Source of the DNA: Amoeboradix gromovi
Taxonomy: Eukaryota > Sanchytriomycota > Sanchytriomycetes > Sanchytriales > Sanchytriaceae
Length of the DNA: 21,718 nucleotides
Direction: 5' to 3'
Assembly: GCA_018985225.1 (NCBI GenBank)
Contig: JADGIF010000090.1
Span: 1 to 21,718, forward strand
Part shown: positions 17,492 through 21,718 of the stretch, piece after piece
Position numbering within the stretch: the stretch's first letter is position 1
Layout of the letters: each line of letters begins with the position of its first letter
Program-made: the position numbers and the translations under genes
Notes under the pieces: generated by a model
What the model was told of the DNA's origin: nothing
Database searches by the model: none
The model's input: only the letters and a program-made list of their open reading frames with translations

Positions 17492-20400
17492 ATGTCCCAT
17501 TTATTGCCTGAAGTACAGCCTCGGATTATTAATGATAACCAACGTTCTTTAATTCATTGCAATAGCAAGAGATCGTTTTTTGCGAAGGAGCTAATAATCA
17601 GCAAGCCTGAGAAAGCTGGTGAGGACGCATGGATTGTTGAAAGATTGTTAGACTATGATGCCAATAAATATCTTGTTTTATGGCACGGAAATGAACAGTC
17701 TTGGCAGCCTTATCAGGATTTATTTGACTGTCCCGACTTAGTATACCAATTCTGGCAAGAACAGAAGAAAATTAATATCTCTCAGCCAAGTGAAGTTCGT
17801 CATCAGCTCAAGGAAATGCAGATGTATGCTCAAGACAACTCAACTGAGACCGATGAAGCGAACTCTGATGAAGAACCATTTGCACCTGGTAAAACCGGAA
17901 GTCGCAGTAGTGACGAAAGTGGTGTTCAAAAAACTGCTCACGATTTAAAAAGACCTGCATACGACGAGCCCTCTTCTCTTTCTGACGATTACGATGACCT
18001 TAGCGAACTCAGTGCTATTTCATATCACAATCGCAAACGTAAAAAAGCTAAAAGGGCTGAAGAGAATCCAGAGTATTTAGTTCAAGAAATACTGACTTGG
18101 CAAGAGGAGCCTGATGGAACCCGCTCATTTGCCTGTAAATTAGAGGACACTAGTTACCACGACCTTACATGGATTCCCGAATCGGAACTGCAGGTTGTTT
18201 CTGCTGCAAAATATCGAAATTTTATGAAAGCTAGATTTGTTGATCCTCCTATTCCTGTTGAAGACACTTTTGATCCAGCCTATTTAAAAGTGCATAAAGT
18301 CATGATTGTTGAAGAGGATGAACTATTAGATAACACATCAGTGAAATTTTACATGATAAAATGGGAAAATTTAAGCTATCTATATAAGACGTTTGAAACT
18401 GACATTGAAAGTTTGCCCAACTTCCAAAACGCACTGGATAGGTACAATCTATCACTAGAATGTGCTAAAGAGATGTTCAAACGGCCGCCAAAGAAGAGAT
18501 CTTACTCAAAGATAACTGCGCAACCTGATTTCATCCCTAGTCACTTGATATTAAAGACACACCAACTAGACGGTTTGAACAGAATATTATACAACTGGTC
18601 TATTCATAAATCAATGATCTTAGCTGATGAAATGGGCCTTGGAAAAACCATTCAAACTATTGTGTTTATATCGTATTTATACTTCAAATATAGGTTAGCA
18701 CCATTCATAGTTATAGTGCCCAATAGTACTCTTGATAACTGGGAACGTGAATTCCAGAAATGGGCCCCATTCCTGTCTGTTTTATTGTTTGCTGGAGACG
18801 TAGAAGATAGAGAATCGGTGAAATCGTACGAGGCCTTTTTCCAAGGTAACCTTAGGTTTCATGTCTTGATAACCACGTATAGTACTGTTAGATTAGACAC
18901 GTTGTTCATTAAGAAATGTGGTCCATTCGCCTGCTTAATTGTTGATGAAAGTCACAATTTGAAGAACGAGCGTAGTATTCTGTACAATTGCGTAGGGCAG
19001 CTTCAAGTCGATTTTACTTTATTCCTCACCGGTACGCCTGTGCAAAATAAAATCAGAGAATTATTTGCATTATTAAACTTCTTGGATCCAAAAGAATTTG
19101 GAAATATAAATGACCTTGAACAAGAGTATTCCAACCTACATGGACAGTTAGTTATAGATCTTTTGAACAAGCTTAGACCTTACATTCTAAGAAGAACAGT
19201 AAAACATATTGCTAGCGAGTTGCCACTGAAGAAGGAAGTTGTCATTAAATGTGGGATGACGAAACTGCAAAAAGAGCTCTACAAGGATGTTATATCAAAG
19301 AACGCTGCGTTATTGGTAGCGCTGGACCAATCAACAAAAGGAACTAGAACCGATGTATGGATGCAGTTAATGCGCATCAGTATGCACCCCTATGCTGTGG
19401 ATGCAGATATTGAACCAAGGGATTTATCCTCTGCTGAAGAATTACGGTTGCTGATTAATAGCAGTGGAAAATATACCATACTAATTCAAATTATGGATAA
19501 ACTTTATGAAACCAACAAAAAAGATCCAGGCACAGGCAGAGTGATAGTGTTTGCACAACATAAAAGATCTTTAGATATTTTACAAGACATACTATTTAAA
19601 AAGCAATACCCATGTTTTCGAATGGATGGAGATACCAATAGATTAGAAAGACAAAGTATGTTTGATGCATTTAATAATGATCAAGAGTCATTTGCGTTCA
19701 TCATGACAACTAGATGCGGGAGTGAAGGCATCAATTTAACTGCTGCTAGCACTGTAATATTGATGGATATGGACTTTAATCCAACAGTAGATAAGCAAGC
19801 TATTGGTAGGTGTTACAGAATAGGACAGGTAAACAGGGTTTTGGCTATTAAGCTGGTAACTACCAATACTGTTGATGAACGCAGATTAGTGATTGCTACA
19901 AAAAAATCAACATTAAACAGGCTGTTAGTTAAGCCACTAGACAGTGCAGAGGATTTGAACTCTACAGATATAGATGCTATGATTAAGCATGGAAGTAAGC
20001 AGATGTTTGAGAATGTAGAGGATGATGCACATATCAAACTAACCGATGAGGAGTTACGAGAGTGCTTGGATAAAAGTAATATAGAAGCAACAGAGGAGCT
20101 TATTAACGATGAGGAAGATGCATTTAACACCATAACACCAGTCCAAGCCATAAAATTAGATATTGAAGTGAAAGAAAGTGAGCAAATGAAGGAAAAGTTG
20201 GACAGTGGGGACAATGAATTTTGGAATGATTTAATAGTTAAGAAGCTAAAGGAGGAAGAGGAAAAAAGAGCTAAGGAAATGTTAGGAAGAGGCATGAGAA
20301 AAAAGAAAAATCATTTACAGAATCATTTGATAGATGAAACAGAGAATACTAAGGATGGTGACTTTGAATATTTTAGTGATTATGATGACGAAGATGACGA

Positions 20401-20713
20401 ATTGAAGGATATTGTAGAGGAAGAGAAGATGGTTGGAGACTTGCTGAATCAAAACAAAATGGATACGGATAAAAACATAAACAAACTATTAAATGGCATA
20501 CAAGAGCATAGAAATTGCTTGAGAGATAAAGGACTATTGAGGCCAGAAAAGAGCAATGTATTATGCTGGTTATGCAATGATTTTTATCATCATTTAATGA
20601 GCTGTCCAGTTATCAGAGATGTAAAACAGTTGAGATACAAGCTAGTGGAATTTGAAAACAACCCAGGCTTAAAGATGATGATTGAGAGAGTATTGATGAT
20701 TGCGATGTCGTAA
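17492..20713 (+). CDS. CHD-type chromatin-remodeling ATPase (Mi-2/Mit1-like)
   Basis: This is a SNF2-family ATPase that slides or evicts nucleosomes. The 1073-aa frame starts with ATG at 17492. A canonical chromodomain lies near residues 45-95 (WIVERLLDY, YLVLWHGN, SWQP). An NLS, NRKRKKAKR, is near 180, and a tandem chromodomain pair occupies about 194-246 and 269-325 (FYMIKWENLSYLYKTFE). The helicase core has ILADEMGLGKT (376-386), DESH (485-488), LFLTGTPVQN (about 510-519), MDGDTNRLERQSMF (from about 711) and QAIGRCYRIGQ (about 769-779). An acidic, charged coil follows, then CWLCNDFYHHLMSC near 1025, a possible zinc knuckle. No SANT-SLIDE is seen, which argues against Chd1. The C-terminal Cys/His block suggests the Mi-2/Mit1 branch, but the exact subfamily is uncertain, so no symbol is given. 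Confidence 0.88.
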   Translation: MSHLLPEVQPRIINDNQRSLIHCNSKRSFFAKELIISKPEKAGEDAWIVERLLDYDANKYLVLWHGNEQSWQPYQDLFDCPDLVYQFWQEQKKINISQPSEVRHQLKEMQMYAQDNSTETDEANSDEEPFAPGKTGSRSSDESGVQKTAHDLKRPAYDEPSSLSDDYDDLSELSAISYHNRKRKKAKRAEENPEYLVQEILTWQEEPDGTRSFACKLEDTSYHDLTWIPESELQVVSAAKYRNFMKARFVDPPIPVEDTFDPAYLKVHKVMIVEEDELLDNTSVKFYMIKWENLSYLYKTFETDIESLPNFQNALDRYNLSLECAKEMFKRPPKKRSYSKITAQPDFIPSHLILKTHQLDGLNRILYNWSIHKSMILADEMGLGKTIQTIVFISYLYFKYRLAPFIVIVPNSTLDNWEREFQKWAPFLSVLLFAGDVEDRESVKSYEAFFQGNLRFHVLITTYSTVRLDTLFIKKCGPFACLIVDESHNLKNERSILYNCVGQLQVDFTLFLTGTPVQNKIRELFALLNFLDPKEFGNINDLEQEYSNLHGQLVIDLLNKLRPYILRRTVKHIASELPLKKEVVIKCGMTKLQKELYKDVISKNAALLVALDQSTKGTRTDVWMQLMRISMHPYAVDADIEPRDLSSAEELRLLINSSGKYTILIQIMDKLYETNKKDPGTGRVIVFAQHKRSLDILQDILFKKQYPCFRMDGDTNRLERQSMFDAFNNDQESFAFIMTTRCGSEGINLTAASTVILMDMDFNPTVDKQAIGRCYRIGQVNRVLAIKLVTTNTVDERRLVIATKKSTLNRLLVKPLDSAEDLNSTDIDAMIKHGSKQMFENVEDDAHIKLTDEELRECLDKSNIEATEELINDEEDAFNTITPVQAIKLDIEVKESEQMKEKLDSGDNEFWNDLIVKKLKEEEEKRAKEMLGRGMRKKKNHLQNHLIDETENTKDGDFEYFSDYDDEDDELKDIVEEEKMVGDLLNQNKMDTDKNINKLLNGIQEHRNCLRDKGLLRPEKSNVLCWLCNDFYHHLMSCPVIRDVKQLRYKLVEFENNPGLKMMIERVLMIAMS

Positions 20714-20923
20714 TAATAAATAAATCATCAATTTAAATATGCTTAATAAGTTTCGACAAAATATCAGTGTCTAGTAGTTAATTCAAGTTGTAGATTTTGA
20801 CTGTTTTACGAAACAGCAGCCTTCAAGAGCCCACCATAACGCACATATAGATATTAATGTCTGTTTAGAGAATTAAAAATTAAATCAGTTTACTTTTCTG
20901 AAGTGCAGACCATATAAGCATAT
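20714..20923. other. Short gap between the CHD gene and the TIR element
   Basis: This AT-rich stretch has AATAAATAAATC immediately after the stop codon, which likely supplies the polyadenylation signal of the CHD gene. No gene, RNA or repeat is seen in it apart from a short TTTAAATATGC shared with two other intergenic places in the window. Confidence 0.35.
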
Positions 20924-21264
20924 GGGACACCAAATATAAAAACTAGACTAACTGGTTTTTAAAGGAGGTGCACCATACGGAGGAAATGCTATTATTAATA
21001 AAAGATCTTCTATTATACCAATTTTCTTTTAATTACTTTCAATCCCCTCTTCAAAATAAAACTAGAAGACCCTGCATCTCGTTCAAATATATGAGGTCTT
21101 TGATCATCTAAGCAAAAGTTGCATTTTCTTAGACGGTACTCTTTCTTTCGATTGGTGATAACACTTAAACACTCGATGGTCGAATATGCCTCGTTTATAA
21201 TAAATAATTTCTGACCATACAATTTACCTTTCTGCGAAAATCTCCTCTTGAAAGTCTAGTGTCC
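20924..21264. mobile_element. TIR element, second copy, carrying a Fanzor-like tail (right end uncertain)
   Basis: The left TIR at 20924-20950 is identical over 27 bp to that at 8118-8144, and the interior matches the MITE to about 21130 (TTTAAAGGAGGTGCACC, CAATCCCCTC, AAGCAAAAG). The right end is less clear. AAAGTCTAGTGTCC (21251-21264) could be a right TIR that lost about 20 bases in the middle, since the other right ends read AAAGTTAGTCTAG...GATCTCCC. If so, the copy is about 341 bp. No target-site duplication is evident. Confidence 0.6.
21013..21253 (-). pseudogene. Fanzor/TnpB-like C-terminal remnant
   Basis: The minus-strand frame is open from about 21253 to TAA at 21013-21015 and has no ATG, so it is a fragment, not a gene. 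It reads FIINEAYSTIEC (residues near the start), then YRLRKCNFCLDDQRPHIFERD, then SSSFILKRG, ending KLV-stop. TnpB and Fanzor nucleases end with [VI]NEAYTSK.C..C, a zinc ribbon with a second CxxC, then RD.NAA.NI. The Glu would be the RuvC-II and the Asp the RuvC-III metal ligand. All three elements appear here in the right order and spacing. The N-terminal two thirds of any such protein are missing. The sequence is seen directly; the family assignment is inferred from motifs. Alternative: another transposase with a terminal zinc ribbon. Confidence 0.5.
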
Positions 21265-21510
21265 AAGCGACTGCATATCTCGCTTTTGATTCTTTGGTAA
21301 GTTCTGCGTCATTACTTGTGACGCAAATTCAGGAAGCAAGATCACTGGATACTTACGCAAATGATGTAGAATCAGTTATTGCTGCAGTCAAGGATGAAAG
21401 CGACATCCAACGTTTAGCCAAAAAACTTGGAATTGATGAAGAAATGTCAAATAGTGAGATGAAAAAGACTATCAAGAAAATGAGTCTGGACAACTTGCAC
21501 ATAAAAAAAT
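21255..21510 (+). pseudogene. Open-frame fragment of unknown origin, running into antisense rRNA
   Basis: The frame is open from a stop codon at 21249-21251 to 21596, but everything after about 21510 is antisense rRNA. The unique part reads SLDTYANDVESVIAAVKDES and DIQRLAKKLGIDEE, then a Lys-rich helix. It has no ATG near its start, so it is a fragment or an internal exon. I do not recognise it. A GTAAGT at 21298 and TTCAG at 21330-21334 could bound a 36-nt in-frame intron. A 7-bp inverted repeat, TGCGTCA / TGACGCA, lies inside it. Treat as a possible gene remnant cut by the rRNA junction. Confidence 0.3.
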
Positions 21511-21718
21511 GGGTTCAACGGCTGGCTGCCACACACCATCTCTGGCGCATCGCGACACCGGAACAGCCTTTCTGTATCCTCAACTGTCGATACTAGCACA
21601 TCACCCCATCCCAGCATGGATTCCGACTTAGAGGCGTTCAACCGTTATCCTACGAGCGTAGCCGAGCTGCCCTAGCTGACCAGCTAACAGCACACACCAG
21701 AGGCTCGAATCAACGGTT
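21511..21718 (-). rRNA. 25S/28S large-subunit rRNA, 3' part (partial, cut by window edge)
   Basis: Read on the minus strand, the sequence contains TTGAACGCCTCTAAGTCGGA then ATCCATGCT, a very strongly conserved block near the 3' end of eukaryotic LSU rRNA. It also has AACCGTTGATTCG at the window edge, matching the GAGAGGAACNGTTNATTCG region. Similarity to the fungal LSU appears to end near 21511 (after GCCAGCCGTTGAACCC). This is about 100-150 nt before the normal 3' end, so the copy looks truncated there, or the last helices are too divergent to see. It may be a dispersed fragment or the edge of an rDNA unit; the other side lies outside the window. It is GC-richer than the neighbouring DNA. 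Confidence 0.85.

Noticed and set aside
20003..20026. A 24-nt GT-AG in-frame candidate intron (GTAAGCAG...GAATGTAG) in the CHD gene
   Set aside because: The translated residues (GSKQMFENVED) fit the IKHG....F segment of CHD proteins, and no frame break calls for splicing. It cannot be excluded without cDNA.
21511..21596. Protein-coding continuation LAATHHLWRIATPEQPFCIL
   Set aside because: The stretch is antisense to conserved LSU rRNA.
21447..21641. A minus-strand 64-codon frame starting MNASKSESMLGWGD
   Set aside because: It is translation of the LSU rRNA sense strand (the GAACGCCTCTAAGTCGGAATCC block).
1..21718. tRNA genes, CRISPR arrays or bacterial operon signals
   Set aside because: No tRNA A/B-box pair with a foldable body was noticed, no regularly spaced direct repeats were seen, and the gene content is eukaryotic.

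Overview
The window is nuclear DNA from a fungus, AT-rich and gene-dense. Fungal or fungal-like genes are recognisable from protein motifs: alpha-COP, MCD4, VPS53, PAC1/LIS1, PAN2 and a CHD-type remodeler. An early-diverging lineage is my inference, based on the gene style and the Fanzor-like transposon relics; no species can be named.

Layout. 1-359 holds the end of a terminal-inverted-repeat (TIR) element and the upstream region of an orphan helical-protein gene (360-1256, +). alpha-COP follows on the minus strand (4737-1350), then a 713-bp divergent intergenic region and MCD4 (5451-8089, +). A 449-bp MITE (8118-8566) and an older decayed Fanzor/TnpB-like relic (about 8590-8893) separate MCD4 from VPS53 (8999-11218, +). 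A coiled-coil gene (11337-12431, +) is convergent with PAC1/LIS1 (13723-12461, -). PAC1 is divergent from PAN2 (13991-17016, +). The CHD-type remodeler gene occupies 17492-20713 (+). The right edge holds a second copy of the TIR family with a better preserved Fanzor-like tail (about 20924-21264), a reading-frame fragment of unknown origin, and the 3' part of a large-subunit rRNA on the minus strand (about 21511-21718), cut by the window edge.

The genes are housekeeping and do not form one pathway. alpha-COP and VPS53 act in Golgi traffic, MCD4 builds GPI anchors in the ER, LIS1 regulates dynein, PAN2 trims poly(A) tails and the CHD protein remodels chromatin.

Two things stand out. First, the reading frames of alpha-COP, MCD4 and PAN2 are each restored, with family-conserved residues across the junction, by removing a GT-AG segment of only 19, 20 and 20 nt. 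The three share a start GTA and an end TAAT[T/G]TAG. They look like spliceosomal micro-introns near the lower size limit known for eukaryotes. Second, a TIR transposon family carries remnants of a protein whose tail resembles the RuvC-II / zinc-ribbon / RuvC-III end of Fanzor/TnpB nucleases. It is present in three copies at different stages of decay, one of them reduced to a MITE.
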